Source: Phycisphaerae bacterium (GTDB lineage Bacteria > Planctomycetota > Phycisphaerae > Phycisphaerales > SM1A02). From it: 64,000 nt of DNA. The stretch is from assembly GCA_016795035.1 (NCBI GenBank), contig JAEUIT010000039.1:1-64000 (forward strand), written 5' to 3'. Under the pieces are notes generated by a model. It was given only the letters and a program-made list of their open reading frames with translations, had not been told where the DNA came from and ran no database searches. The position numbers and the translations under genes are program-made. This document shows positions 8,503-18,028 of this stretch, in pieces; within the stretch, counting starts at the first letter, position 1; every line of letters starts with the position of its first letter.

Positions 8503-9984
8503 CTACGGCTGCACCGACGCGGGCTGGGGCGCCGCAGCGCTCGGCGTTGCAAGCGCTGGCGCCTCGGCGGTCGTGGTGCCGTTCCACTGGTCGTCCTTGA
8601 GCGTCCATCCGCCGCCCAGCGCCTTGTAGAGGCGCACGACCGCGATGAATTGCTCCGCCTCCGTCTGCGAGAGGAGTCGCTGCGCGGGATAGAGCTTCTG
8701 CTGCGCGTCGAGCACTTCGTAATAGCTGGCCTTGCCAGCCATGTAGCGCTCGGTCGCGACGCTGACCGACTCCTCGTAGGCCGTGACGGTCTTCGCCGCC
8801 TCGACGCGCACGTCCTTGAGTTTCAGCCGCGAGGTGAGCGCATCGGCGACTTCGCGAAGCGCGACGAGCACGGTGCGGTCGTACTGGAGCACCGCCTGCT
8901 CCCACACGGCTTTCGCCTGCGCGATCTGCGCGTTCGTGAGGCCGGCGTCGAAGATCGGGCCGGCGACGTTCGCCGCGATCGACCACGCAATGCCGGTGCT
9001 GGAGATGTCCTCGAGGTCGGGGCTCGCCTGTCCGAAGAAGGACGTGAGCCCGATCTGCGGAAGCTTCAGCGCTTCGGTCGCGCCCACGCGCTCGTTCGCG
9101 GCGCGCACGTTCGCCTCGGCGCCCATGATGTCGGGGCGGCGCTCGAGGAGCTGCGCCGGCACGCCGGCCGGCATGTCAGGCGGCACCGGCTGCTTGTCGA
9201 GCGTTGCACCGCGGGGAATGTCGCGCGGCGGCCGACCGAGCAGCACGTTGATCTGATTCTCCTTGAGCGTGATCGCGAGTTCGGTGCGCGGCACCTGCGC
9301 CGCTTCCTGCGAGAGCGCGGCTTGGCCGCGCGAAACCTCGAGGTTCGACGCCGTGCCGAAGTCGCGCCGCAACGTGAAGATGCGGAGCGTCTCTTCGAAG
9401 GAGATCACCGCCTGCTTGTAGATCGCGAGTTCCTGATCGAGCTGCAGCAGTTCGAAGTAGGCCTGCGCCACTTCGGCGACGAGCCCGAGCCGGATCGCGT
9501 TCTTTGCTTCGACGGTCGCGAGGACGTCCTGCAAGTCCGCCTCGTTCAGGCGGGCGAGACGGCCCCAGATGTCGAACTCCCAGGATGCCGTGAGGAACGC
9601 GCCGAGGGAACCGCGCGTGTCGCCGGCGTTGTATGCGGGCGAGCCGATGAACTCGTTGCGGCCGCCGCTCACGTTGGCGTCGTACCCGATCTGCGGATAG
9701 AGCGCTGCCTTCGACTGCGCGGCGATGGCCCGCGCCTGCTCGATGCGCGAGACTGCAACGCGGAGATCGTAGTTGTTGTCGAGTGCCTCGCGGATCAGGG
9801 AGTGCAGCACCGGATCCTGGAAGACGTCCCACCACGGGAGGTCGGCGATCGACGCCGGGTCGGCGCTCGCGCCGCGAAACTCGCCGGGCAAGTCGACGCT
9901 CGGACGCACGTACTCGGGACCGACCTTACAGCCCGAGACGGCTGCAACGGCGAGCGCGAGGATGAAGAGGCGATTCGCACGCAT
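8503..9984 (-). CDS. RND efflux outer-membrane channel lipoprotein (NodT/OprM type)
   Basis: A 493-aa outer-membrane factor of the TolC/OprM superfamily, the exit duct of a tripartite pump. The N-terminus carries a signal peptide with a convincing lipobox (AVAAVSGC, Cys 19), then the typical KVGPEYVRPSVDLP. The body shows the internal repeat of two similar halves expected for this family, with long helices and Gly/Asn-rich strands (YDANVSGGRNEF). A Pro/Ala-rich tail closes it. It is the last gene of the efflux operon, one base from the stop of the pump gene, so it should be translationally linked to it. Confidence 0.93.
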   Translation of the reverse strand: MRANRLFILALAVAAVSGCKVGPEYVRPSVDLPGEFRGASADPASIADLPWWDVFQDPVLHSLIREALDNNYDLRVAVSRIEQARAIAAQSKAALYPQIGYDANVSGGRNEFIGSPAYNAGDTRGSLGAFLTASWEFDIWGRLARLNEADLQDVLATVEAKNAIRLGLVAEVAQAYFELLQLDQELAIYKQAVISFEETLRIFTLRRDFGTASNLEVSRGQAALSQEAAQVPRTELAITLKENQINVLLGRPPRDIPRGATLDKQPVPPDMPAGVPAQLLERRPDIMGAEANVRAANERVGATEALKLPQIGLTSFFGQASPDLEDISSTGIAWSIAANVAGPIFDAGLTNAQIAQAKAVWEQAVLQYDRTVLVALREVADALTSRLKLKDVRVEAAKTVTAYEESVSVATERYMAGKASYYEVLDAQQKLYPAQRLLSQTEAEQFIAVVRLYKALGGGWTLKDDQWNGTTTAEAPALATPSAAAPQPASVQP

Positions 9985-9985
9985 C

Positions 9986-12900
9986 TCAGTGCCCCTCCTC
10001 TTCGGTCTTGCGCTCCGATTCGGGCAACGCCTCGCGGCGAGCGCCGTTGATGAACTCGACGAAGTAGAACATCGCGGGAATGAGGAAGATCGCCAGCATC
10101 GTTGCGGCCAGCATGCCGCCGATGACCGCGGTGCCGAGCACCTGACGCGAGATGCCGCCGGCGCCCGTCGCGATCGCGAGCGGGACGCAGCCGAGGATGA
10201 ACGCGAAGCTCGTCATCAGGATCGGTCGCAAGCGCAGGCGCGCGCCGTTCAGCGACGCGTCCATGAGCGACTCGCCCTTGTGATGCTCGATGCGCGCGAA
10301 CTCGACGATGAGAATCGCGTTCTTCGCCGCGAGGCCGATCAGCATGACGAGACCGATCTGCGCGTAGACGTTGTTCTCGAGGACGCGCAGCCAAAGCGCG
10401 AGGAACGCGCCGGACACGGCGATCGGCGTGCCCAGCAGCACGCTGAACGGCAGCGACCAGCTCTCGTACTGCGCCGCCATGATGAGGAAGACGAAGAGGA
10501 GCGCGATGCCGAAGATCACCATCGGCGAGACGCCCTCCTGCGCCTGCTTCTCCTGGAAGCTCATGCCGATGTAGTTGTAGCCCATGTCGATCGGCATCGT
10601 CTTCGCGAACGTCTCCTCGAGCGCCTTCATCGCCTGTGCCGAGCTATAGCCCGGCGCCGACGAGCCGTTGAGCTGCGCGCATCGGCGAAGGTTGTAGCGC
10701 ATCGTGAACTCGGGTCCGAGCCGCTTCTCGAACGACGAGAGCGCCGCCAACGGGACAAAGTTGCCGGAGTTGTTGCGCACGAAGAACTGACCGACGTTCT
10801 CGGCCACTGTGCGGAACTCGCCTTCGGCCTGCACATACACCTGCCACTGCCGGCCGAAGCGGTTGAAGTAGTTGATGAAGATGCCGCCCATGAAGGCCTG
10901 CATCGTTTGATAGACGTCCTTCAGCGGCACGCCTTGCTTCAGCGTCTTCGCGCGGTCGACGTCGAAGTAGAGCTGCGGCACGTTCGGCATGAACGTCGTC
11001 GACACGCGCCCGATCTCCGGGCGCTCGCGAATCGCGGCCATGAACTCGTTCGTCTTCTGCGCGAGGTACGGGATGTCGTGGCCGCCGCGATCCTCGAGCA
11101 CGAACGTGAATCCGCCCGACTGGCCGATGCCGGGAATGGCCGGCGGCGGAAACGCGAACGCGATGCCTTCCGGCATCGTTGCGAGCTGGGCGTTGATGCG
11201 ATTGATGATGCCCGCCGCGCTCTCTTCCTTCGACTTGCGCTCCGACCAGTCCTTGAGGCTGATGAAGAACATGCCGCCCGACGTCGAGGACACGCCGGCG
11301 AGGAAGTTGTAGCCCGAGATCGCGCTGCAGTAGGCGACGCCCGGCGTGTCCTGAATGACCTTCGACACCCGCGCGGCGACCGCGTTCGTGCGCTCGAGGC
11401 TCGCGCCGTCGGGAAGGACGAGGCTGCCGTAGATGTAGCCTTGGTCCTCTTCGGGAAGGAAGCTCGTCGGCACGCGCTCGCCGAAGTGCACGGCGCCGTA
11501 GCTCAGGACGCCGAGCATCAGGCCCGCGATGATGAGCTTGCGGATGAGGAAGCGACACATGCCGACGTAGCCGTTGGTCACGCGCCCGAAGACGTTGTTG
11601 AACCCCTTGAAGAAGAGCCCTAGCGGACCGCGCGATTCCTTCTTCGGTCGAAGCAGCATCGCGGAGAGCGCCGGGCTCAACGTGAGCGCGTTGAACGCCG
11701 AGAAGATGACGGAGATCGCGATCGTCACCGCGAACTGCTGATACAGGCGGCCGGTGATGCCGGGAATGAACGCCGTCGGAACGAAGACGGCCGCGAGGAT
11801 GAGCGCGATCGCGATGACCGGTCCGGTCACTTCGCTCATCGCCTTCAGCGTCGCTTCCTTCGGCGAAAGCCCCTTCTCGATGTGATGTTCCACCGCTTCG
11901 ACGACGACGATCGCGTCGTCGACGACGAGGCCGATCGCCAACACGAGGCCGAAGAGCGACAGCGTGTTGATCGAGAAGCCGAGCATCGGGAAGACCGCGA
12001 AGGTCGCCACCAGCGACACCGGCACGGCGATCAGCGGGATCAGCGTCGCACGCCAACCTTGGAGGAAGATGAAGACGACGATGATGACGAGGACGAGCGC
12101 CTCGAACAGCGTCTTCACGATCTCCTTCATGCCCTCGGTGACGGCGAGCGTCGTGTCGAGGCAGATCTCGTACTCAATGCCGTTCGGGAAGGACGCCTTG
12201 AGCTCCTCGAGGCGCTTCTTGACGCCGTCGGCGGCCTGCAACGCGTTCGAGCCGGGCAGCTGATAGAGCGCGACGATCGCCGCAGGCTTGCCGTTGAACG
12301 TCGCGGTCTGAAGGTAGTTCTGCGCGCCGAGCTCGATGCGGGCGACGTCGCGCACGCGGACGACGGAGCCGTCGTTGTTCGCGCGGACGATGATGTCGCC
12401 GAACTCGTCGGCCGTCTGAAGTCGACCCTGCGCGACGACGGTGAGCGTCTGGTCCTGTCCCGGAGGCACCGGCGCGCCGCCGACCTGGCCCGCCGGATTC
12501 ACATTGTTCTGCGACTGGATCGCGGCAACGATCTCCGGCACGGTGATGTTCATCTGCGCGAGGATGTCGGGGCGCACCCACATGCGCATCGCGTACTGGC
12601 CGGCGCCGAAGACGGAGACGCTGCCGATGCCCTTCACCTGCGTGAGCGGGTCGTTGATGTTGATGTACGAGTAGTTCGCGAGCCACGTCGAATCGCGCGA
12701 GCCGTCGGGCGAATAGAGCGCGATCGCCATGAGCGGCGCCGACGTCGACTTCTGCACCGTGACGCCGAAGCTGCGCACCGACTCGGGCAACTGCGAGTTC
12801 GCCTGCGACGAGCGCATCTGCGCGAGGATCTGGTCGATGTTGACGTCGGTGGCGACGTCGAAGTTGACGCGAAGGGTCATCTGACCGTTGTTCGCGTTCA

Positions 12901-13141
12901 ACGAGTACATGTAGTTCATGTTGTCGACGCCGCTCATCTGCTGCTCGATGGGCGTCGCAACCGACTCTTCGACCGTAAGCGCGTCGGCGCCGACGTAGGT
13001 CGTCGAGATCTGGATCTCCGGCGGAACGATGTTGGGGAATTGCGCCGTCGGCAGCGCCAACATGGTGACGCCGCCGATGATCGTCATGAGGATCGCGATC
13101 ACCATCGCGACGATCGGCCGATTCACAAAGAAGCGAGCCAT
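9986..13141 (-). CDS. RND multidrug efflux pump, AcrB/MexB (HAE1) type
   Basis: A 1051-aa inner-membrane proton-drug antiporter of the usual family length. The start MARFFVNRPIVAMVIAILM is the standard first membrane helix. The paired Asp of the proton relay is present in GLVVDDAIVVVEAVEHH near residues 406-408, and the matching Lys in GLAAKNAILIVEFAR near 939. Large periplasmic loops follow TM1 and TM7 as expected. It lies between adaptor and channel genes with spacers of only a few bases. The substrate cannot be told from sequence; hydrophobic or amphiphilic compounds are usual for HAE1 pumps. Confidence 0.96.
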   Translation of the reverse strand: MARFFVNRPIVAMVIAILMTIIGGVTMLALPTAQFPNIVPPEIQISTTYVGADALTVEESVATPIEQQMSGVDNMNYMYSLNANNGQMTLRVNFDVATDVNIDQILAQMRSSQANSQLPESVRSFGVTVQKSTSAPLMAIALYSPDGSRDSTWLANYSYININDPLTQVKGIGSVSVFGAGQYAMRMWVRPDILAQMNITVPEIVAAIQSQNNVNPAGQVGGAPVPPGQDQTLTVVAQGRLQTADEFGDIIVRANNDGSVVRVRDVARIELGAQNYLQTATFNGKPAAIVALYQLPGSNALQAADGVKKRLEELKASFPNGIEYEICLDTTLAVTEGMKEIVKTLFEALVLVIIVVFIFLQGWRATLIPLIAVPVSLVATFAVFPMLGFSINTLSLFGLVLAIGLVVDDAIVVVEAVEHHIEKGLSPKEATLKAMSEVTGPVIAIALILAAVFVPTAFIPGITGRLYQQFAVTIAISVIFSAFNALTLSPALSAMLLRPKKESRGPLGLFFKGFNNVFGRVTNGYVGMCRFLIRKLIIAGLMLGVLSYGAVHFGERVPTSFLPEEDQGYIYGSLVLPDGASLERTNAVAARVSKVIQDTPGVAYCSAISGYNFLAGVSSTSGGMFFISLKDWSERKSKEESAAGIINRINAQLATMPEGIAFAFPPPAIPGIGQSGGFTFVLEDRGGHDIPYLAQKTNEFMAAIRERPEIGRVSTTFMPNVPQLYFDVDRAKTLKQGVPLKDVYQTMQAFMGGIFINYFNRFGRQWQVYVQAEGEFRTVAENVGQFFVRNNSGNFVPLAALSSFEKRLGPEFTMRYNLRRCAQLNGSSAPGYSSAQAMKALEETFAKTMPIDMGYNYIGMSFQEKQAQEGVSPMVIFGIALLFVFLIMAAQYESWSLPFSVLLGTPIAVSGAFLALWLRVLENNVYAQIGLVMLIGLAAKNAILIVEFARIEHHKGESLMDASLNGARLRLRPILMTSFAFILGCVPLAIATGAGGISRQVLGTAVIGGMLAATMLAIFLIPAMFYFVEFINGARREALPESERKTEEEGH

Positions 13142-13144
13142 GCG

Positions 13145-14416
13145 TTAGTTGCCGGACGAGCCGGCTTCCTCCTTGTCGGTCGCCGTCTTCTCCGGTGCCG
13201 CGCTCGGCTCGCCGGCCTTCTTCTTCGTCTTCTTCGCCGGCGCGGGATTCCAAGGCTTCGCGACCGCCTTCATCCCGGGCCGCACCTTGAGCTGGCCTTC
13301 GACGACGATCTCGTCGCCCTCTTCGAGCCCCTTCGCGATGATCCGGTCGGACGCGTTGACCTGCGGCCCAAGCTCGACCTCGCGCACCGCGATCTTGTCG
13401 TCGCTGTCGACGACGTAGACCTGAAACGCCCCCTGCACTTCGGTCAGCGCCCGCTGCGGGACGACGATCGCGTTCTCGAGGCGCTGCGTGATCGCGCGAA
13501 CGCGTGCGTACTGGCCCGGCCGAAGCAGGTTCTCGGAGTTCGGGAACTCACCCGCGATCATGACGGTGCCGGTCTTCGAGTCGACTTGCCGATTCGCCGC
13601 GATCACCGAACCGCGCTTCTCGTAGAGATTGCCGTCGGAGAGCAGCAGTTGCAGCGTGTCCTTGGGGGCGCCGTTCGCGAACGAACTGCCGAGGCGCTTC
13701 GCGGCCTTCAGGAAGTCCTGCTCGCTCACCGGGAAGTAGACGCGAATGGGATCGACCGTCGAGATGGTCGTGAGGACGCCCGAGCCCGGGCCGACGAGGT
13801 CGCCGACCTGCGTCGTCGCGATCGATGCGATGCCGTCGATCGGCGCGGTGATCTTCGTGAAGTCGACGTTGAGCTGCGCGTCCTCGACCTTCGCTTTCGC
13901 GGCGGCGATGTTGGCCTTCGCCGCGTCGACGCCGGCGCGGGCCGCGAGCTGCGCCTGCACGGCGTCATCGAGCTCCTGCTGGCTGATCGCCTTCGTCGCC
14001 GCGAGCGGCGTGTAGCGCTCGACGTCGATGTCGGCCTTGCCGAGGGCCGCCTGCGCTTGGCCGAGCTGCCCTTCCGCTTGGGCGAGTTGCCCCTTCGCCT
14101 GATCGAGCGCCGCGACGAACGGTCGCGGGTCGATCTCGAAGAGGACCTCACCCTTCTTCACGAGCGAGCCGTCGGCGTAGACCTGCCGAAGGAGATAGCC
14201 CTGCACCTTCGCGCGGATCTGCGCGTTCACGGTTCCGTCGAGCGTGCCGAGCCACTCGCTCGGCAACTCCACGTTGCGGGGCGCGATCTCGAGGGTCATC
14301 ACTTCCGGCGGCGGAGGCGGCGGCGCCGGGGGCTTCTTCTCGAAGCGCTCGCACCCGCCCACCGTGCCGAGAATCGCCGCGCCTCCGAGGGCGAGAGCGG
14401 CGAGGGAGAAACGCAT
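13145..14416 (-). CDS. RND efflux periplasmic adaptor (membrane fusion protein)
   Basis: A 423-aa AcrA/MexA-type adaptor. The start at 14416 (MRFSLAALALGGAAILGTVGGC) is preferred over the longer frame to 14473 because GGAAGG lies a few bases upstream and it gives a proper lipoprotein signal (VGGC). A Pro-rich spacer follows, then a lipoyl half-motif (GTVNAQIRAKVQGYL), a coiled-coil hairpin rich in Gln/Ala (residues about 100-170), the second lipoyl half (ITAPIDGIASIATTQVGDLV) and a beta-barrel. A Lys/Ala tail (PAKKTKKKAGEPSAAPEK) is unusual but not alarming. It is the first gene of the three-gene operon. Confidence 0.94.
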   Translation of the reverse strand: MRFSLAALALGGAAILGTVGGCERFEKKPPAPPPPPPEVMTLEIAPRNVELPSEWLGTLDGTVNAQIRAKVQGYLLRQVYADGSLVKKGEVLFEIDPRPFVAALDQAKGQLAQAEGQLGQAQAALGKADIDVERYTPLAATKAISQQELDDAVQAQLAARAGVDAAKANIAAAKAKVEDAQLNVDFTKITAPIDGIASIATTQVGDLVGPGSGVLTTISTVDPIRVYFPVSEQDFLKAAKRLGSSFANGAPKDTLQLLLSDGNLYEKRGSVIAANRQVDSKTGTVMIAGEFPNSENLLRPGQYARVRAITQRLENAIVVPQRALTEVQGAFQVYVVDSDDKIAVREVELGPQVNASDRIIAKGLEEGDEIVVEGQLKVRPGMKAVAKPWNPAPAKKTKKKAGEPSAAPEKTATDKEEAGSSGN

Positions 14417-14503
14417 GAGCCTTCCGACCGCGCGCGAGCGCGGCGGGTTGGCTCCGTAGCCTGTTTCACGCATGCGGCGGATGATACGGGCGATGCCCGA
14501 TCT

Positions 14504-15193
14504 TCATGCGAGCGCCGGATCGGCGACGCCCGCCTCGCGAAACCCCTGCATGCGCAGGATGCAGGCGTCGCAGTGCCCGCACGGCGCCGCACGATCGCCG
14601 GTCAGCACCGGGTCGTAGCAGGTGAGCGTGAGTCCGAAGTCGACGCCGAGGGCGATCCCGCGACGCACGATGTCCCGCTTCGAGAGCGCGGCGAGCGGCG
14701 TGCGGACCCGGATGTCGTGCGACTCGACTCCGCGCTTCGTGCCCAGATTCGCCATCCGCTCGAACGCCTCGATGAACTCGGGACGGCAGTCGGGGTAGCC
14801 CGAGTAGTCGATCGCGTTGACGCCGATGAAGATGTCGTGCGCCCCTAACGTCTCCGCGTAGCCGAGCGCGACGCTGAGGAAGATCGTGTTCCGCGCCGGC
14901 ACGTAGGTGACCGGGATCTCCGCGTTGCCGGCGCCGTCGCCGATCCTGTCCTTGGGGACGGCGATGTCGGCGGTGAGGGCCGACCCGCCGAACACGCGAA
15001 GGTCGAGCGCGATCACCACATGCTTCGCCGCCTGCAACGACGAGGCGACGCGTGCCGCGGCGCGAAGCTCCGCGCGATGGCGCTGCCCGTAGTCGAACGA
15101 GAGCGCGTACGCCTCAAATCCGGCGGCCTTCGCCTCAGCGAGCGCCACCGCCGAATCCATGCCGCCCGAGAGTAGGACCACCGCCTTCGGCAT
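14504..15193 (-). CDS. queC: 7-cyano-7-deazaguanine synthase
   Basis: A 229-aa enzyme that makes preQ0 from 7-carboxy-7-deazaguanine, ammonia and ATP, for queuosine tRNA modification. The PP-loop [10 protein letters not shown] is at residues about 8-17, followed by SFDYGQRH, and [12 protein letters not shown] is also typical. The C-terminal zinc site is complete: Cys in LTCYDP, then C-G-H-C-D-A-C. The start was set at ATG 15193. A GTG at 15208 overlaps the stop of the upstream MoxR gene and could be used instead. No other queuosine gene is visible in this window. Confidence 0.95.
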   Translation of the reverse strand: MPKAVVLLSGGMDSAVALAEAKAAGFEAYALSFDYGQRHRAELRAAARVASSLQAAKHVVIALDLRVFGGSALTADIAVPKDRIGDGAGNAEIPVTYVPARNTIFLSVALGYAETLGAHDIFIGVNAIDYSGYPDCRPEFIEAFERMANLGTKRGVESHDIRVRTPLAALSKRDIVRRGIALGVDFGLTLTCYDPVLTGDRAAPCGHCDACILRMQGFREAGVADPALA

Positions 15194-15204
15194 CGATGGG
15201 CTCG

Positions 15205-16170
15205 TCACGCGGGGCTCGGCACCGTCTCGAGCACGCGCTGCATGATGCGCCGAGTCGTCTGCGTGTCTCCGGCATGCATGTACGACTTGCTGATTACGCG
15301 GTGCGCGCACACCGAGAGCACATTCTTCACGATGTCTTCGGGCACGCAGTAGTCGCGCCCGGCCAGCACGGCCGTCGCTCGCGCGGCCTGCGCGAGCGCG
15401 AGCGAACCGCGGGGACTCACGCCCACCTGCAAGTCCTCGTTGTCGCGCGTGGCCTGCGCGAGCGCGATGACGTAGTCGACGAGCGAAGGATCCATGCGGA
15501 CCGCATCGACCACGCCCTGGAGTTGAAGCACGTCCTCGCTCGCCATCACGGGCTGAAGGTCGCGCAGCGCGGTGCGCGCCGGTTGCTTCTGAAGGATGCG
15601 CGACTCGTCGTCGGGCGACGGGTAGCCGAGCGAGATGCGCATGAGGAATCGGTCGAGCTGGTTCTCGGGCAGGAAGTAGGTGCCTTCGAACTCATAGGGA
15701 TTCTGCGTCGCGACGACGATGAACGGCTGCGGCAGGAGGAAGACCTGCCCTTCCGCCGAGACGGTGCCTTCGCTCATCGCCTCGAGCATGGCCGACTGCG
15801 TGCGCGGCGTGGTTCGGTTGATTTCGTCGGCGAGGACGACGTTCGCGAAGATGGGTCCCTTGCGGAACTCGAATCGACCGCTGCCGTCATGCCCCTCGCG
15901 CAGGAAGACGCTCACGCCCGTCACGTCCGACGGAAGGAGGTCGGGCGTGCACTGGATGCGTGCGAAGCCGCATCGAACGCTCTTCGCGAGCGCGTTCGCC
16001 AAGACCGTCTTGCCGACGCCGGGAACGTCCTCGATGAGCACGTGACCGCGGCTCAGGAGGCACACGATCAGCCGATCGACGGCCTGTGCGTTCCCCATGT
16101 AGACACTCGTGATGTTCGCCCGGAGCAGTTGGAGTTGTTCGAGGGCGTCGCGCACGAGTTGGCGGTGCAA
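15205..16170 (-). CDS. MoxR-family AAA+ ATPase
   Basis: A 321-aa ATPase. MoxR proteins act as chaperones that help assemble or activate protein complexes, often with VWA-domain partners. Walker A is PGVGKT at residues 50-55, Walker B is VVLADEINR near 112-120, and sensor residues lie in [14 protein letters not shown]. The C-terminal lid carries [16 protein letters not shown], the usual family signature. No DUF58 or VWA partner lies beside it; the next gene downstream is queC, 11 bp away, so they may share a transcript. Length is normal. Confidence 0.93.
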   Translation of the reverse strand: MHRQLVRDALEQLQLLRANITSVYMGNAQAVDRLIVCLLSRGHVLIEDVPGVGKTVLANALAKSVRCGFARIQCTPDLLPSDVTGVSVFLREGHDGSGRFEFRKGPIFANVVLADEINRTTPRTQSAMLEAMSEGTVSAEGQVFLLPQPFIVVATQNPYEFEGTYFLPENQLDRFLMRISLGYPSPDDESRILQKQPARTALRDLQPVMASEDVLQLQGVVDAVRMDPSLVDYVIALAQATRDNEDLQVGVSPRGSLALAQAARATAVLAGRDYCVPEDIVKNVLSVCAHRVISKSYMHAGDTQTTRRIMQRVLETVPSPA

Positions 16171-16249
16171 GCAGTGAGAGTCGGGCGGAAGGGGTCGGGT
16201 CGAGCGTCGACGCCCGACTGATCACAATCCCGCATTCTGCTCTTTCTTC

Positions 16250-16278
16250 TTGAGCAGCAACGGGTTCGGGAGTATAGC
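16250..16278 (+). promoter_or_regulatory. Candidate sigma70-type promoter
   Basis: TTGAGC at 16250-16255 and TATAGC at 16273-16278 are separated by 17 bases, close to the housekeeping consensus. The position suits transcription of the zinc-ribbon membrane protein beginning at 16314 or 16344. This is a visual match only; promoters in this group are poorly characterised. Confidence 0.35.
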
Positions 16279-16313
16279 AGTCGGACCTTTCATCCCGTCC
16301 GTCGCGCGGCGAC

Positions 16314-17231
16314 GTGTCGGGGCCGTGCCGGGCGGACCGCCTCGTGGCCGACTTCCACTCTCTTCGAGTCGTTGCTGATCTCCCGTGCGTGCGATGCCGC
16401 TATGACCTGCGCGGCCTCACCGCGGATGCGCGATGCCCCGAGTGCGGCCTCGAGGTGGTCGAGTCGATCGCGGTGCGCGTCGACCCCGTGATCGCCGCGC
16501 TGCCCCCGCTTCCCCGGCCGCGAATCGCCGCGTGGACGCTGCTCTTCTTCGTCCTCTCGATCACCGTTGCAGTCTTGTCGAAGACCCTCGCGTGGGCGGC
16601 GTTGCATGCGAACGAGATCCCCGCCGGCTCCGCTCGGTCCGCGATGATGACTCTCGTTCCGGCCTCGCTCGTCGAACGCTTGGTCGCGGTCGCGCCGACG
16701 GCGGTCGCCGTGTCGATCTCCGCGGTGCTCGGGCTGATCGTGGCGACCGGCACCCGCGGGCTTCCGCGCATCGGACTCGTCCTCGGGCCGCTCGCATGGC
16801 TGGCGGCGTCCTTTCTGCCGCCGTCGTCGCGGTCGCTCGTCGCCGGCGGGATCGCGGCGGCGATCACGCTGCTCGCATTCGCCCCGGTGATCGCCGATCT
16901 CTCGCGTCGCAGCCGGTCGTTGCGATCCCATCCGGCCACGCGGCAGCCGATCGGCCCCGTGGAGTCGGCGATTCTCCTCGGAATCGCGGCGTTCACCTTC
17001 TCCGACACGCTTGAGCCCGTGATCGGCCCCGACGCGACGACCGCGCTTCGCCTTGTGTCGGTCGCCTGCGTGGGGATGACGGTGGTCGGCTTCCTGTATC
17101 TCGCGTGGAACGCGATCGCGATTTGGCTCGCGCTCTCCCGCTGGCAGCCAATCCTCGAGCGAGTGATTGACCGAGGCCCGGTGGCCGCGCCGCCGGCCGC
17201 CCGACCGGCCGCTGACGTCCGAACCGAGTGA
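16314..17231 (+). CDS. Zinc-ribbon multi-pass membrane protein, function unknown
   Basis: Up to 305 aa. Near the N-terminus, C-V-R-C-R-Y-D-L-R-G...C-P-E-C-G forms a four-Cys zinc ribbon (residues about 25-45). After it come at least six hydrophobic segments, such as AAWTLLFFVLSITVAVL, so it is an integral membrane protein with a cytoplasmic zinc knuckle. The ribbon recurs, with different membrane parts, at 43943-44635 and 48722-49072. The start is uncertain: GTG 16314 gives the longest form, GTG 16344 keeps the whole ribbon. Role unknown. Confidence 0.75.
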   Translation: MSGPCRADRLVADFHSLRVVADLPCVRCRYDLRGLTADARCPECGLEVVESIAVRVDPVIAALPPLPRPRIAAWTLLFFVLSITVAVLSKTLAWAALHANEIPAGSARSAMMTLVPASLVERLVAVAPTAVAVSISAVLGLIVATGTRGLPRIGLVLGPLAWLAASFLPPSSRSLVAGGIAAAITLLAFAPVIADLSRRSRSLRSHPATRQPIGPVESAILLGIAAFTFSDTLEPVIGPDATTALRLVSVACVGMTVVGFLYLAWNAIAIWLALSRWQPILERVIDRGPVAAPPAARPAADVRTE

Positions 17232-18028
17232 CGACGAGCGTCGACGGACTCGAGATCGTTCTGCCAAGCTGGCAGCGATCGCGCGATGGCTCGCGCGGCT
17301 GTCAGGCGGTGGGGCGGGCTGGCGGGCGTTGCGCAGTGGTCTGGCCAGGGTGGATCGGCTTCGCGCAGTGGTCTGGCCAGGGTGGATGGAGGCGGTCGCG
17401 CAGTGGTCTGGCCAGGGTGGATGGAGGCGGTCGCGCAGTGGTCTGGCCAGTGTCGGCGACCACCGCGCAGTGGTCTGGCCAGTGTCAACGGCGGGCCCGA
17501 CCGGGTCGGGGCGCGTGCCGGTGGCCTCGTATGGGCCACCGCTCGCGCCGTGGTCTGGCCACTGCCCACCCCCCGCGCAGTGGTCTGGCCACCACCGACC
17601 CCCCGCGCAGTGGTCTGGCCAGTGCCCCCATCGGACATCCCGCCTCGCCCGCTCCCTTCCCTCCCCCGACTTCGAAGAACTCCCGCGACTGGCACAGTCC
17701 TCGCTATGCGGGCGACTCCTCCGCCGCGGCGACCAGGGCTCGATACGAGACCTCGCCTCGCGAAGGAACCCCCGCGAAGGAACGCAGTCCGTCCCCGCAC
17801 TTCAACGCCTGCTTCACCGCTCGACAGAGCGTGGGTCGCAGGATGTGGGCCAGCAGCCTTCCGTGACCGCCCCCGCGGCCGTCGCGATCAGGCTCTCCCC
17901 GTCGCCCGTGCGACCGGGTCTCGCCCGACGTGCCGCGTTCCGACCACACGGGGTCCGGGCATTTCGCCCAATGCAGTCGCGGTTCACCGCTCGCCTTTCA
18001 CCGACTCGAATTCTGGAGATATCCGCCC
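17232..18028. other. Long non-coding region upstream of groEL1
   Basis: Nearly 800 bases without a convincing gene. Open frames here read the same repeat in changing frames and have no protein-like composition. The left half holds the 17-bp repeat array (17331-17621). The right half (17622-18028) is GC-rich with no clear promoter. I looked for a CIRCE operator (TTAGCACTC inverted repeat) before groEL1 and found none. GGAG at about 18015 may serve as the groEL1 ribosome binding site. Confidence 0.6.
17331..17621. repeat. Eight copies of the 17-bp repeat GCGCAGTGGTCTGGCCA
   Basis: Copies begin at 17331, 17363, 17398, 17433, 17465, 17545 (one mismatch), 17575 and 17605. Start-to-start spacing is 30-35 bases except for one 80-base gap. 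Two of the spacers are identical (copies 2-3 and 3-4); the others vary in sequence and are only 13-18 bases. The unit holds the palindrome TGGCCA. The spacing of about three helical turns could suit a protein-binding array. It is not a CRISPR: units and spacers are too short and no cas gene is near. Confidence 0.9.

Noticed and set aside
11882-14848. Long plus-strand open frame of nearly 1000 codons opposite the efflux operon
   Set aside because: It is antisense to two genes with clear family motifs; its product is Arg/His/Asp-rich with no motif, as expected from the high GC.
17331-17621. CRISPR-like array
   Set aside because: Units are only 17 bases and spacers 13-18 bases, two spacers are identical, and no cas gene is present.
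17900-18028. CIRCE heat-shock operator before groEL1
   Set aside because: No TTAGCACTC/GAGTGCTAA inverted repeat is visible in the upstream DNA.
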